64,000 bases of DNA from Marinicauda pacifica (GCF_004793635.1 NZ_SRXV01000001.1:992501-1056500), one strand, 5' to 3'; shown: positions 48,431-57,526, counted from the stretch's first letter. The notes: generated by a model from the sequence alone, not told the origin. Made by a program: numbers and translations.

Positions 48431-48973
48431 ATGGCCGGACCGAACCGGAACTTTCGTCAGAAGCGCATCGATCTCAACCAGGTCGGCGAAGCCGGCTTCG
48501 TGCTGGCTCTGCTGGCAGACGGGTTCGACGTTCCCGACTTCAATCGCGCCGCCCACGAGGCCGAGCGCGCCGGTTTTCGTACATTGATTGCCAGCCCGAA
48601 CAAGTCACTGGTTTCGGGCCGTTCGGAAACACGTGAAGAAATGAACTTCGTCGTCGACACCCCCCCTGGCGACGTGAGCAGCGAGAAATTCGAAGGCCTG
48701 GTCATTCCCGGCGGCGAGCGCAGCACCAAGGCGCTGCTCGCCAGCCAGGACATCCGCCTTCTGGTTCATGACTTCCTGAAAAGCGGCAAACCGGTCCTGG
48801 TCACCGGTGAGGCACTCGAGCTGCTCTCCGAGCTCTCCGAGAAGGAAGGCGTTGAAGGCGATGCGGCCCTGGCTATGCGCGGCGAAGTCTTCGCCGGCTC
48901 AGGCGAGGATGCTGCCGAAAGCGCAACTGCGGCCTTTGCCGATGCGCTGAGCATGGTCTCCCAAGCGGCGTAA
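48431..48973 (+). CDS. DJ-1/PfpI family-like protein without the nucleophilic cysteine
   Basis: 180 residues behind GGAGG. GFVLALLADGFDVPDFNRA and FEGLVIPGGERSTKALLAS correspond to the class I glutamine amidotransferase-like fold of DJ-1/PfpI. The elbow that normally has Cys reads KPVLVTGEALELL (Thr125-Gly126), so the classic Cys-based activity should be absent; the protein has no cysteine at all. It may be a structural or regulatory member. A strong terminator follows. Confidence 0.7.
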   Translation: MAGPNRNFRQKRIDLNQVGEAGFVLALLADGFDVPDFNRAAHEAERAGFRTLIASPNKSLVSGRSETREEMNFVVDTPPGDVSSEKFEGLVIPGGERSTKALLASQDIRLLVHDFLKSGKPVLVTGEALELLSELSEKEGVEGDAALAMRGEVFAGSGEDAAESATAAFADALSMVSQAA

Positions 48974-48999
48974 ACGCCGATAGAGATCACAGAACGAAG

Positions 49000-49029
49000 A
49001 AAGGGCGCGCCGGCTGGCGCGCCCTTTTT
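49000..49029. terminator. Bidirectional rho-independent terminator
   Basis: AAAGGGCGCGCC and GGCGCGCCCTTT form a 12-bp stem around GGCT, with T runs on both strands. It lies between the convergent DJ-1-like and MFS genes and can serve both. Confidence 0.9.
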
Positions 49030-49051
49030 CTGTTCGCGGCCGGGAGGGGCG

Positions 49052-50359
49052 TTAGCCCTCCCAGTCCTTCTGGATCGTCTTGGATGCGATCAGGAAGAGT
49101 CCCCCGGCGATCAGGTAAAGCGTCGAGCCGATGATGATCGACCAACGCAGCGCTTCGTCGCCCAGGTGCGGCGTCAGCAGCGTGGACAGCTCTCCGAGCA
49201 CGTAGATCCCGACGCCGATCCCCAGCAGGTTGTTGAACAACAGGAAGACCGACGAGGCGGTTGTCCGCATCGAAGGCGGAACCAGGTGCTGGAAGGCCGA
49301 CAGCGTCGGCCCGATCCAGGCCAGCCCCAGAGCGGTCGGCACCAGGAAGAGAATGACCGACATCAGCGGGTTCGGCGCCAGCACGCCCGTGATGTAGAGC
49401 GGGCAGGTGATCAGGAAGGCGATCGCGGGCACGCGTGCGTAGGCGGACAGCGATTTCTTGCCCAGGAGATCGCCCAAGACACCGCCCAGGATGATCCCCA
49501 GGCTGCCGCCGACGAAGAGGACGCCGCCGAACAGCCAGCCGGTCTCGATGATCCCGAGCTGGAAGCTGCGCGCGAAGAAGCTTGGCAGCCAGAAGAAGAC
49601 GCCATAGCCCATCATCGACGAGCACGAGGCCCCGAAGGTGAGAAGCCAGAAGGTCGGCTTGGTGTAGAGCTTGCCGAGCACCTGGAAAAAGCTCGGCTTC
49701 TTGGCCGCCAGGTCCATCTTGACGGTGTCGAGCTGTCCGCGGGCGGGCTCACGCACGGTCAGACGGAAGAGCGGCGCCAGAACGATGCCGATCAGGCCCA
49801 CGATGATGAAGGCCGCGCGCCAGTCGAGATTTTCAGAGACTGCGCCGCCCGCGATCTGGGCGCCGGCAACCACCCCGAAGGCCGATCCCACCGGAATGCC
49901 GAGCGAGTAGAAGGCGAGTGCCCTCGCCCGGCTCTGTGGCGGGAAGTAGTCGGCAATCAGCGAATAGGACGGGGCCACCCCGCCGGCCTCCCCGATACCC
50001 ACGCCGACACGCGAGAGGAAGAGCTGGCCGAAATTCTGCGCGAAGCCGCACAAGGCGGTGAAGCCGCTCCAGATGGTCAGGGCGCCGGTAATGATCCACA
50101 CCCGGTTGGTGCGGTCGGCCAGCCAGGCAATCGGCACGCCCAGCGTTGAATAGAGGACTGCGAAGGCAATTCCGCCCAGGAGGCCAAGCTGCCGGTCGGA
50201 CAAGCCCAGCTCGTCCTGAATCGGTATGGCCAGAATGGAAATGATCTGCCGGTCTAGAAAGTTGAAGGCATAGACCAGGAAAAGCAGGACCATGACATAC
50301 ATGCGGTAAGCCGGGCGCGGCGCGCGCGCTTCGACTTGCGGCGGATTTTCAATCGCCAT
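49052..50359 (-). CDS. MFS transporter, spinster-like family
   Basis: 435 residues from ATG 50359, with GGAGGAAATTG directly before it. Twelve hydrophobic segments; FNFLDRQIISILAIPIQDEL, the loop motif GVPIAWLADRTNRVWII and GEAGGVAPSYSLIADYFPP are typical of the spinster branch of the major facilitator superfamily. The substrate is unknown. It lies downstream of the TonB receptor on the same strand, with a terminator in between, and near the TetR/hydrolase genes, suggesting it moves the same compound across the inner membrane. Confidence 0.88.
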   Translation of the reverse strand: MAIENPPQVEARAPRPAYRMYVMVLLFLVYAFNFLDRQIISILAIPIQDELGLSDRQLGLLGGIAFAVLYSTLGVPIAWLADRTNRVWIITGALTIWSGFTALCGFAQNFGQLFLSRVGVGIGEAGGVAPSYSLIADYFPPQSRARALAFYSLGIPVGSAFGVVAGAQIAGGAVSENLDWRAAFIIVGLIGIVLAPLFRLTVREPARGQLDTVKMDLAAKKPSFFQVLGKLYTKPTFWLLTFGASCSSMMGYGVFFWLPSFFARSFQLGIIETGWLFGGVLFVGGSLGIILGGVLGDLLGKKSLSAYARVPAIAFLITCPLYITGVLAPNPLMSVILFLVPTALGLAWIGPTLSAFQHLVPPSMRTTASSVFLLFNNLLGIGVGIYVLGELSTLLTPHLGDEALRWSIIIGSTLYLIAGGLFLIASKTIQKDWEG

Positions 50360-50433
50360 CAATTTCCTCCCCGAGAGATTCTTGTCAGTCTTGTCGGCGT
50401 CACCATGGACCGGGAAAACCGGCCTGCGCAAAG

Positions 50434-50468
50434 AAAAACGCCGCTCACCTGCAGCAGGTGAGCGGCGT
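50434..50468 (-). terminator. Terminator of the TonB-dependent receptor gene
   Basis: A 15-bp perfect inverted repeat (50438-50452 and 50454-50468, core GCCGCTCACCTG) is followed on the minus strand by a T5 run (A5 at 50434-50438). It begins 17 nt after the receptor stop and ends 74 nt before the MFS start. Read-through could still supply the MFS gene. Confidence 0.88.
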
Positions 50469-50485
50469 CTGCCCGGCGCGAGCGC

Positions 50486-52807
50486 CTAGTAGGTAAAGCG
50501 CACACTCGCGGTGATGGTACGAGGATCGCCGTAGAAGGCCGAATAGGCACCGTCGACGCCCAGCTGATTGGAGCCGGCGAAATTGTACCCGGCGACACGG
50601 TATTCTTCGTCCGTCAGGTTGCGGCCAATCAGCGAGAAACGCCAGTTTTCGGTAAAGTCCCAGATCACGCTGGCATCCACCAGCGTATACGAGGTCTCGG
50701 CGTCCAGAGGCGGAAGCGGCGTGCCCGGCAGGCCCGCCAGAGCGACCGGCTCGCCGGTATTGGGGACGTTGAACAGGTTGATGTCGTCGCGATAGCTCAC
50801 GCCGGCCGTCAGACGAAGATCGCCATAGCCGCCCGGAACGGCCATGTCGTAGTTCGCCGCCAGGCGCCAGGTGTATTCCGGCGTGTTCTGGACCACGTAC
50901 TGATCGGAGATGTCGACATCGACCGGGTCGCCCGTGACCGGGTCGGGCTGTGTGGTGACCAGCTCGACGATCTCGGCATCGATGAAGCCGATCATGTAGT
51001 CGAGGCTCAACGCGTCGGTCAGGAAGGCGCTGCCTTCCAGTTCGACGCCCATATACTCGGACTCACCGGCGTTCAGCACGGTGGACACGAAGCTGTCCAG
51101 GCCGGTGGCCGGGTCGACTTCGGAGGTCTGAACCGTGATCTGCTGGTCGGTGTATTCGGCGTAGAAGGCTGCTGCGCGGTACACGAGACGGCCGTCAAGC
51201 AGCGAACCCTTGGCGCCGATTTCATAGCTGTCCACGATTTCCGGATCGAAGCCTCGGGTGATCACGTCATATTGGACCGTGCCCGCCGGGCCGGCATTGC
51301 CGCGCGGGTCGAAGCCGCCCGACTTGAAGCCTTGCGAGTAGGACGCGTAGAGCGACAGGTCTTCGAGGGGCTCGTAAGTTACGTTCACGCGCGGCGAGAA
51401 CTGGTCGTCGGTGCGCTCGCTGGTGAAGTTCGAGCCGGTGGCCAGCAGCAGGCCGCCCGGGCCGCCGAGGAAGGGCGTCGTCGCCGTGCCCAGATAGGTC
51501 TGCCGGATCACCGTCGCCCGGGTCGTGTCTTCGGTATAACGCCCGCCAAGGGAGACCGACCACATGTCGTTGATGTCGTAGGTGACATCGGCATAGGCCG
51601 AGAGAGAGATTTTCGACACATCGCCATAGGTCGGCGCGTTGACGCCGAGATTGCCGAGCACCGTGTCGAACGCGCCCTCATAGGCCCCGTTTAGATAGTA
51701 GAGGCCGGCGACGCCCGACCAGCGGCCGGTGTCGAACAAGGCCTGGAATTCCTGCGTGAACTGCTCGTTCTCGTAGAAGGCCGGCACGTCAAAATCGTTC
51801 ACCGGAAGCGCGTCGAAATCGATCGGCGTCTGGGTGTAATCCTCACGTCCGGCGGTGATCGACTTCAGCGTCAGCCAGTCATTGGCCTGCCATTCCGCGG
51901 TCAGTGACAGGCCCTCGGTCTCGACGCTGTTCACGTCACCGGCGCCGCCGCGGGTATCGTAGACGTCGTCGAGCACCGGCTCGCCATTCGTCACGCCCGG
52001 GATCAGGCGATAGCCGTGCTTGGCGTTGGAATCGTCTTCGGTGCGGTCATACGACAGACGGAAGAACAGATCCTCGGTGGGCGTCCATTCGGCAGAAATG
52101 CGCCCGGCGATGATGTCCTTGTTGTACTGATCGGCACCGGTGTAGACGTTTTCACCGAAACCGTCGCGCGTATAGCGCGCCACCGCGCCGCCGATCGCGA
52201 ACGTGTCGCTCAGCGGAAGCGAGCCGCTGGCCATGTAGTCGAGCTGGTTGTACGAACCCACGCTCACCCCAGCTTCGAATTCCGGCTCGTCGCTGAGACG
52301 CGCGGTGACGTATTTGATCGCGCCGCCGATCGTGTTTCGGCCGTACAGCGTGCCCTGCGGGCCGCGCAGCACTTCGATACGGTCGATGTCGAAGATGTCG
52401 AGCACCGCCCCTTGGGGACGCGCGACATAAACATCGTCGATATAGAGGCCGACGCCCGGCTCGAAGCCCCAGAGCGGATCTTGCTGACCCACGCCGCGAA
52501 TGAAGGCGATGAGCGTGGAGTTGGAGCCGCGGGCGACTTCGATGGTGGCGTTCGGTGTCAGCTTCTGGACGTCGGTCAGATCGATGGCGCCGATCTGGGC
52601 CAGCGTGTCGCCGCTGACGGCAGTCACCGCGATCGGAGCATCCTGGATGCTCTCCTCACGGCGGCGCGCGGTCACGGTGATCGTATCGCGGGCCTGCGGC
52701 AGATTGGCGGACGCGTCTTGAGCCAGAGCGGCCGGAGCTGCAACCGACATGAACGCCAGGCTCGATACCAGAGCACTCGCGCCGAGAATCGTGGATTTCA
52801 ACGACAT
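50486..52807 (-). CDS. TonB-dependent outer-membrane receptor
   Basis: 773 residues. The signal peptide ends around APAALAQ (residue about 29). A TonB-box-like DTITVTARRREE is followed by the plug domain with LIAFIRGVGQQDP, LYIDDVYVARPQGAVLDIF and IEVLRGPQGTLYGRNTIGGA. The beta-barrel ends in a terminal aromatic (VRFTY). It belongs to the iron-complex outermembrane receptor-like group common in Maricaulales and sphingomonads, which often import organic ligands rather than iron chelates. It is divergent from the TetR gene, which may control it. Confidence 0.93.
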   Translation of the reverse strand: MSLKSTILGASALVSSLAFMSVAAPAALAQDASANLPQARDTITVTARRREESIQDAPIAVTAVSGDTLAQIGAIDLTDVQKLTPNATIEVARGSNSTLIAFIRGVGQQDPLWGFEPGVGLYIDDVYVARPQGAVLDIFDIDRIEVLRGPQGTLYGRNTIGGAIKYVTARLSDEPEFEAGVSVGSYNQLDYMASGSLPLSDTFAIGGAVARYTRDGFGENVYTGADQYNKDIIAGRISAEWTPTEDLFFRLSYDRTEDDSNAKHGYRLIPGVTNGEPVLDDVYDTRGGAGDVNSVETEGLSLTAEWQANDWLTLKSITAGREDYTQTPIDFDALPVNDFDVPAFYENEQFTQEFQALFDTGRWSGVAGLYYLNGAYEGAFDTVLGNLGVNAPTYGDVSKISLSAYADVTYDINDMWSVSLGGRYTEDTTRATVIRQTYLGTATTPFLGGPGGLLLATGSNFTSERTDDQFSPRVNVTYEPLEDLSLYASYSQGFKSGGFDPRGNAGPAGTVQYDVITRGFDPEIVDSYEIGAKGSLLDGRLVYRAAAFYAEYTDQQITVQTSEVDPATGLDSFVSTVLNAGESEYMGVELEGSAFLTDALSLDYMIGFIDAEIVELVTTQPDPVTGDPVDVDISDQYVVQNTPEYTWRLAANYDMAVPGGYGDLRLTAGVSYRDDINLFNVPNTGEPVALAGLPGTPLPPLDAETSYTLVDASVIWDFTENWRFSLIGRNLTDEEYRVAGYNFAGSNQLGVDGAYSAFYGDPRTITASVRFTY

Positions 52808-52866
52808 TCTGAATTCCCTCCCATGGAATCGCTATGTTGCCCTTAGGGGCTTTTGACCCGATTACT

Positions 52867-52906
52867 TTCAACGTTGAATGAAAAGTCAAGCCGAATTAGA
52901 CTTTTC
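52867..52906. promoter_or_regulatory. Two inverted repeats in the TonB-receptor/TetR divergent promoter region
   Basis: TTCAACGTTGAA (52867-52878) is a perfect 12-bp palindrome. GAAAAGTC (52880-52887) and GACTTTTC (52899-52906) form an 8-bp inverted repeat with an 11-nt spacer. Both lie 60-100 nt from the receptor start and 90-130 nt from the TetR start, the usual place for a TetR operator. Which one is bound is unknown. Confidence 0.55.
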
Positions 52907-52996
52907 ACCGTAAATCAGGAAGGACTGCAGCCGAGGCGACACACACGTCGCACCGGTCAGAACAAAGTCCGGCAAACTGCGGGGAGGCAGACGAGC

Positions 52997-53668
52997 ATGG
53001 CCGACGGCCGAATGAACCGGCGCGGAGAACGCACCCGGCAGCGCCTGCTGGATGCGGCCGAGAAGCTCTTTGCCAACAAGGGCTTCCACGGCATTACGGT
53101 CCGCGCCATCGCCAAGGAGGCAGATGCCGACCCGGCCCTGGTGACCTATTATTTCGGCGGCAAGCGTGAGCTGTTCGACGCGGTCCTGCTACGCCGCGCC
53201 GAGGTGCTCAACCAGATTCGCATGGCCGAGCTGGATGCCTGCGAATCCGGTGCCGGCCCCGAGGGGCCGAGCGTGGAACAGATCATCGCTGCGTTCAGCC
53301 ACCCCATGCTGGAGCGCTCGGCCAATGGCGGCCCGGGCTGGAAGAACTATTTCGCGCTCGTCGCGCAGATCACCAACTCGCCGGAATGGGGCGGGGAGAT
53401 CATGACGAAATACTTCGACCCCATCGCGACGCGCTTCCTCGAGGCGATCAAGCGCACCCAGCCGGACTGGACCGACGAGGACGTCTACTGGAGCTATCAC
53501 TTCCTGTCCGGCGCCATGGTGCTGACCTTCGCCGAGACCGGGCGCATCGACAACCTGTCGGGCGGGCTGTGCAAATCCACCGACATCGACAGCGTGCACG
53601 CGCGCCTGCCCAAATTCATCGCCGCCGGCTTCGAACGCCTGCAGAGCGAACGCAAACAGACGTCCTGA
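52997..53668 (+). CDS. TetR/AcrR family transcriptional regulator
   Basis: 223 residues from ATG 52997, behind GGGGAGG. The N-terminal DNA-binding domain has TRQRLLDAAEKLFANKGFHG, then ITVRAIAKEADADPALVTYYF, the canonical TetR helix-turn-helix. The C-terminal domain (about 85-215) resembles the PsrA/CerR-like ligand domain. It is 12 nt before the first hydrolase gene, so it likely controls both the hydrolases and the divergent TonB receptor. Confidence 0.92.
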   Translation: MADGRMNRRGERTRQRLLDAAEKLFANKGFHGITVRAIAKEADADPALVTYYFGGKRELFDAVLLRRAEVLNQIRMAELDACESGAGPEGPSVEQIIAAFSHPMLERSANGGPGWKNYFALVAQITNSPEWGGEIMTKYFDPIATRFLEAIKRTQPDWTDEDVYWSYHFLSGAMVLTFAETGRIDNLSGGLCKSTDIDSVHARLPKFIAAGFERLQSERKQTS

Positions 53669-53680
53669 GAAAGGCCTTTC

Positions 53681-54547
53681 ATGACGCAATTCTCCGAGCA
53701 TTTTCACACCGCCAGCGATGGCGTGAAGACCTATTACCGCCTCTACAAGGCGCGCACGCCCGGCGGCAAGGCGCCGGTGATCTGCCTGCACGGGCTGACG
53801 CGCAATTCGAAGGATTTCGAGGACGTGGCCCCGATGATCGCGGCGCTGGGCCGCGACGTGATGGCGGTCGATGTGCGCGGACGCGGCCGTTCGGACCGCG
53901 ATTCCAACCCGGACAACTACCAGGTTCCGGTCTACGCCGAGGACGTCGCCGGCATTCTTAAAGACCTTGGATGGCGCCGCGTCGTCTCGGTTGGCACCTC
54001 CATGGGCGGACTGATGACCATGACGCTGGCGGCGATGCAGCCGGACCTTCTGCGCGGCGCGGTCATCAACGATATCGGCCCTGAGATCGACCCGGAAGGC
54101 CTCGGCCGGATCCAGCAATATGTCGGTCACGCCCCCACCTACGCCAGCTGGCAGGAGGCTGCCGACGGCGTTCGCGCCGTCAACGGCGACGCGTTCCCCG
54201 ACGAGACCGGCGATGCGTTCTGGCTGGCCTTCGCGCGGCGCACCTGCAAGGAGCGTGAGGACGGACGCATCGTGCACGATTACGACATGGCCATCGCGCA
54301 GGCCTTCGACTCCGGCGATGGCGGCCTGCCCGATCTCTGGCCGCTCTTCGATGCGCTCAAGCCGGTTCCGGTCCTGCTCGTGCGCGGTGCGCTGAGTGAT
54401 CTCCTGACCGAGGATACGGCCCGCAAGATGGAGCAGCGCCACCCCGATCTGCGTCTCGTCACCGTCGAGCGTATCGGCCACGCGCCCATGCTGACCGAGC
54501 CGGCTTCGGCTCAGGCGATCACGACTTTCTTGAAGGAATGCGACTGA
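53681..54547 (+). CDS. Alpha/beta hydrolase (Ser nucleophile), esterase-like
   Basis: 288 residues. VICLHGLTRNSKDFE is the oxyanion region, the nucleophile elbow is SVGTSMGGLMTMT, and VERIGHAPMLTEP carries the histidine. The family includes 3-oxoadipate enol-lactonase-like and carboxylesterase-like enzymes; the substrate is unknown. It is co-transcribed with the TetR gene and the following hydrolase gene (stop/start overlap TGATG). Confidence 0.88.
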   Translation: MTQFSEHFHTASDGVKTYYRLYKARTPGGKAPVICLHGLTRNSKDFEDVAPMIAALGRDVMAVDVRGRGRSDRDSNPDNYQVPVYAEDVAGILKDLGWRRVVSVGTSMGGLMTMTLAAMQPDLLRGAVINDIGPEIDPEGLGRIQQYVGHAPTYASWQEAADGVRAVNGDAFPDETGDAFWLAFARRTCKEREDGRIVHDYDMAIAQAFDSGDGGLPDLWPLFDALKPVPVLLVRGALSDLLTEDTARKMEQRHPDLRLVTVERIGHAPMLTEPASAQAITTFLKECD

Positions 54548-55476
54548 TGCTCCTGCGTATCCTGGGCGGACTCATCCTGCTTGTCGTGGCGGCCGCGGCC
54601 GTCTTGCTCTGGCTCTCGCGACCGGTCGAAACCGGCGAGCTGCGCGACACTTATCTGACTGGCGAGGACCGCTATGTCACTGCGGCCGGCTTAGACTGGC
54701 GCGTGCGCGAAAGCGGGCCCGAAAACGCTCCGGCGCTCATTCTCATCCACGGCTTTTCGCACAGCCTGGAGGCCTTCGATCCCTGGGCAGCCGAGCTTGA
54801 CGACGCCTACCGCGTCATCCGCTTCGATCTGCCCGGTCACGGTCTGACCGGACGGCCCGCGGACGGTGCCTATTCCAACGAGGCCACGGTGGAACAGGTC
54901 TCCGCCCTGCTCGACGAGATCGCGCCGGAGACGTTTGCTCTTGGTGGCAATTCGCTCGGCGGCCTGGTTGCCTGGCGCTATGCGGCCGGTCACCCCGAAC
55001 GCGTCGGCGCGCTCGTCCTCGTCTCGCCCGGCGGTTATTCGATCAATGGCGTGACGGCAGACCCGGTGCCGGTGCCCCAGGGCGTGGCCTTCTATCTGCG
55101 CACCGCACCGGAGGCCGGCGTGCGCGCCGCGACGGCCGCCCTCTACGCGGACCCTGCCCGGCTGGACGAGCGTGACGTATCGCGCATCACCGATCTGATG
55201 AAGCGCGAGGGTAATGGCGAAGCCATGGTCCAGCGCCTGGAGGTCTTCACCCTGCCCGATCCCGAGCCGGTCCTGGCGCAGATCGAGACGCCGGCGCTCA
55301 TCCTGTGGGGCGAGCAGGATATGATGGTGCCGCCCGCACACGGTCCGCGCTTCGTCGAGGCCATGCCCGACGCACGCCTGATCACCTATCCCGATGCGGG
55401 CCACGTCGCGATGGAGGAGCGGCCCGAAGCGACAGCCTCGGACGTGCGTGCCTTCCTCGATGAGGTCTGGCAGTAG
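54547..55476 (+). CDS. Membrane-anchored alpha/beta hydrolase
   Basis: 309 residues from ATG 54547 (GAAGGA 9 nt upstream; an ATG at 54538 is too close to it). One N-terminal hydrophobic helix (about 2-24) acts as anchor or uncleaved signal. ALILIHGFSHSLEAFDPWA, the nucleophile ALGGNSLGGLVAWRYA and YPDAGHVAMEE form the active site. The N-terminal helix suggests a periplasmic or membrane-face location, complementary to the cytoplasmic hydrolase encoded just before it. It is convergent with the rhodanese gene. Confidence 0.87.
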   Translation: MLLRILGGLILLVVAAAAVLLWLSRPVETGELRDTYLTGEDRYVTAAGLDWRVRESGPENAPALILIHGFSHSLEAFDPWAAELDDAYRVIRFDLPGHGLTGRPADGAYSNEATVEQVSALLDEIAPETFALGGNSLGGLVAWRYAAGHPERVGALVLVSPGGYSINGVTADPVPVPQGVAFYLRTAPEAGVRAATAALYADPARLDERDVSRITDLMKREGNGEAMVQRLEVFTLPDPEPVLAQIETPALILWGEQDMMVPPAHGPRFVEAMPDARLITYPDAGHVAMEERPEATASDVRAFLDEVWQ

Positions 55477-55480
55477 CCGC

Positions 55481-55849
55481 CTAGGATTTCGACCGCACCA
55501 TCTGGCCGGTCGAGGGCTGGATCTGCAGGACGGCGAGGCCGGCCTGCTTCCAGCCCATCATCCCCTCGCCCATGTGCGCGTTCACGGCGATACCGGCCTG
55601 CTGGGCCATCTCCGCGGCCATGGCCGAGCGCTTCCCGGCCGCGCAATGGAGGACGACCCGGCGCGGCGAATCGACGGGAAGCGCATGCGGATCGAAGGTG
55701 GAGAGCGGCATCAGCAGCGCGCCGGGGATGCGCTCGGTCCCGTATTCGTGGGCTTCGCGCACATCGACCAGCAGTATCTCGTTGGCCTCGAGCGCCCGGG
55801 CCACTTCTGCCGGGCTCAGATCGTCGAGTGTGTCGGAATTCATCGCCAT
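55481..55849 (-). CDS. Rhodanese-like domain protein
   Basis: 122 residues. LLVDVREAHEYGTERIPGAL and the active-site loop VLHCAAGKRSAMAAEM (Cys around residue 70) identify a single rhodanese domain. It probably handles persulfide sulfur. It is 14 nt downstream of mrp, so a link to Fe-S cluster work is plausible. A second ATG two codons in (55843) is an alternative start. Confidence 0.9.
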   Translation of the reverse strand: MAMNSDTLDDLSPAEVARALEANEILLVDVREAHEYGTERIPGALLMPLSTFDPHALPVDSPRRVVLHCAAGKRSAMAAEMAQQAGIAVNAHMGEGMMGWKQAGLAVLQIQPSTGQMVRSKS

Positions 55850-55863
55850 CTCCTGAAGATCGC

Positions 55864-56943
55864 TTATTCGAAAATGATTTTGGGGGCGGGCCGATGCGCA
55901 TCCTCGGCCGCCTCGATCATGCGGTGGGCCGCGCGCACGAAGGCCTGCGCGACCGGGCCCTCGCCCAGCGCCGTCAGCTCGCCGGCATCGCTCGCCTCGC
56001 GCAGGGCCGGGTGCAGCGGAATCTCGCCCAGGAAAGGCACGCCCAGATGCTCGGCCTCGGCGCGCACGCCGCCCCGCCCGAAAATCTCAGAGCCTTCGCC
56101 GCAGTGCGGGCAGATGAAGAAACTCATATTCTCCACCATGCCCAGAACGGGAATCTGCGTCTTGTCGAACAGGGCCATGGCCTTCTTCGCGTCGTCCAGG
56201 GCGAGATCCTGCGGCGTGGACACGATCACTGCCCCGGTCAGCGGCGTGCCCTGCGCCAGCGCCAGCTGCACGTCGCCCGTGCCGGGGGGCAGGTCCACGA
56301 TCAGCACGTCGAGATCGCCCCAGTTCACGTCGTCCATGAACTGGCGCACCGCCCCGGTCACCATCGGTCCGCGCCACACGACCGGGTCGCGCTCCCCGAT
56401 CAGGAACCCCATCGACACCAGCTTGACGCCGTGCGCCTCCAGCGGCTCGATGCCCACATCGGTCTTCTTCAGGCCCGGCGCTCCGGTCAGGCCGAACAGG
56501 CGCGGCCCCGACGGCCCGTAAATGTCGGCATCCATGAAGCCGGTCTTCAGCCCCGTCTTCGCGCAGGCGGCGGCCAGGTTGGCCGCCACGGTCGACTTGC
56601 CGACGCCGCCCTTGCCCGACCCGACCGCGATAATCAGGCGGGCGGGCGGCTTGGCGCCGGCCGCTTTCCGCGCGGTGCTGGAGGCCGGCTTTGCCGCCGG
56701 TTTCGACTGCCTCGGCGCTTCGAAGATCACGCGCACGCGCTCGATTTCGCCTTGCCCGGTCAGCGCGCTTTCCAGCGTTCGCGTCAGGGCGCGGTCGTCG
56801 GCATCCGGCCCGCCGGGGGCCAGGATGATCGTGGCGATGCCGCCACGCAAATCCTGTCCCATAAGCCGTTCACTGCTGGCCAGCGGCGTGCCGGTCTGCG
56901 GGTCTTCGATACGGGCGAGAAGATCGGTCAGGGCTGTGCTCAT
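55864..56943 (-). CDS. Mrp/NBP35 family Fe-S cluster carrier ATPase
   Basis: 359 residues. The deviant Walker A motif is VGSGKGGVGKSTVAANLA (around residues 106-123), followed by MDADIYGPSGPRLFG and the C-terminal CxxC in FFICPHCGEGSE. The N-terminal 75 residues are a reduced MIP18/DUF59-like domain, and a Lys/Ala-rich linker follows. It is likely a scaffold or carrier for [4Fe-4S] clusters (ApbC-like). It is co-directional with the rhodanese gene. Confidence 0.92.
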   Translation of the reverse strand: MSTALTDLLARIEDPQTGTPLASSERLMGQDLRGGIATIILAPGGPDADDRALTRTLESALTGQGEIERVRVIFEAPRQSKPAAKPASSTARKAAGAKPPARLIIAVGSGKGGVGKSTVAANLAAACAKTGLKTGFMDADIYGPSGPRLFGLTGAPGLKKTDVGIEPLEAHGVKLVSMGFLIGERDPVVWRGPMVTGAVRQFMDDVNWGDLDVLIVDLPPGTGDVQLALAQGTPLTGAVIVSTPQDLALDDAKKAMALFDKTQIPVLGMVENMSFFICPHCGEGSEIFGRGGVRAEAEHLGVPFLGEIPLHPALREASDAGELTALGEGPVAQAFVRAAHRMIEAAEDAHRPAPKIIFE

Positions 56944-57001
56944 GAGCGTTATGTAGACGAGCCCGCCGCCACCCGAAAGCCGGGCGCGGTGCGATCGCTG
57001 C

Positions 57002-57526
57002 CTAGCCCTTGGCGCCGGGGTGGCCGGTGACGTCGGTCAGCGTACCCTCGTTCGACCCGGGAGCGTTGGCGAGCACGCTGAACGTGCCGTCAGTTTCCAG
57101 GATCACCGCATCCACCTGATCCATGTCGCCCAGACCGCCGACGCGCGCCGCGGCCATCACCTCTTCCCGGCTGACGCGCTCCTTGTGCAGCGCGTCGTCC
57201 AGGTAGCGCCCCCTGAAGAACAGCATCGAGGGCTGGGCCTTGATGACATTCTCGAAGGTGTGAGAGCGCGACGAGGCGTAGGCGACCAGGAATTGCAGCA
57301 CGCACAGCAGCGCGAAGGCGAGCACGCCCTCGCTCAGGCTCACCGTAGAATCCAGCATCACCGAGGCCAGCACCGACCCGAACGCGATCGTGATCACGAA
57401 GTCGAACGCATTCATCTTCGACAGCGTCCGCTTGCCGGTCGCGCGCAGCACGGCGATCAGGCCGACATAGGACAACACCCCGACCACAAGGATGCGAAGC
57501 AGGTCGTACCAGGTGTCAAAGAACAT
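57002..57526 (-). CDS. DUF421 (YetF-type) membrane protein
   Basis: 174 residues. Three hydrophobic helices (about 8-25, 36-58, 62-80) include ATGKRTLSKMNAFDFVITIA, the DUF421 signature. The soluble C-terminal domain has FLVAYASSRSHTFENVIKAQ and REEVMAAARVGGLGDMDQVD. Function unknown; the family is inner-membrane. It is 17 nt downstream of the catalase gene and probably in its operon. Confidence 0.88.
   Translation of the reverse strand: MFFDTWYDLLRILVVGVLSYVGLIAVLRATGKRTLSKMNAFDFVITIAFGSVLASVMLDSTVSLSEGVLAFALLCVLQFLVAYASSRSHTFENVIKAQPSMLFFRGRYLDDALHKERVSREEVMAAARVGGLGDMDQVDAVILETDGTFSVLANAPGSNEGTLTDVTGHPGAKG

Noticed and set aside
50486..52807. Siderophore receptor assignment for the TonB-dependent receptor
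   Set aside because: No siderophore, heme or Fur-box context is visible; the linked TetR, MFS and hydrolase genes favour an organic substrate, so the ligand is left open.
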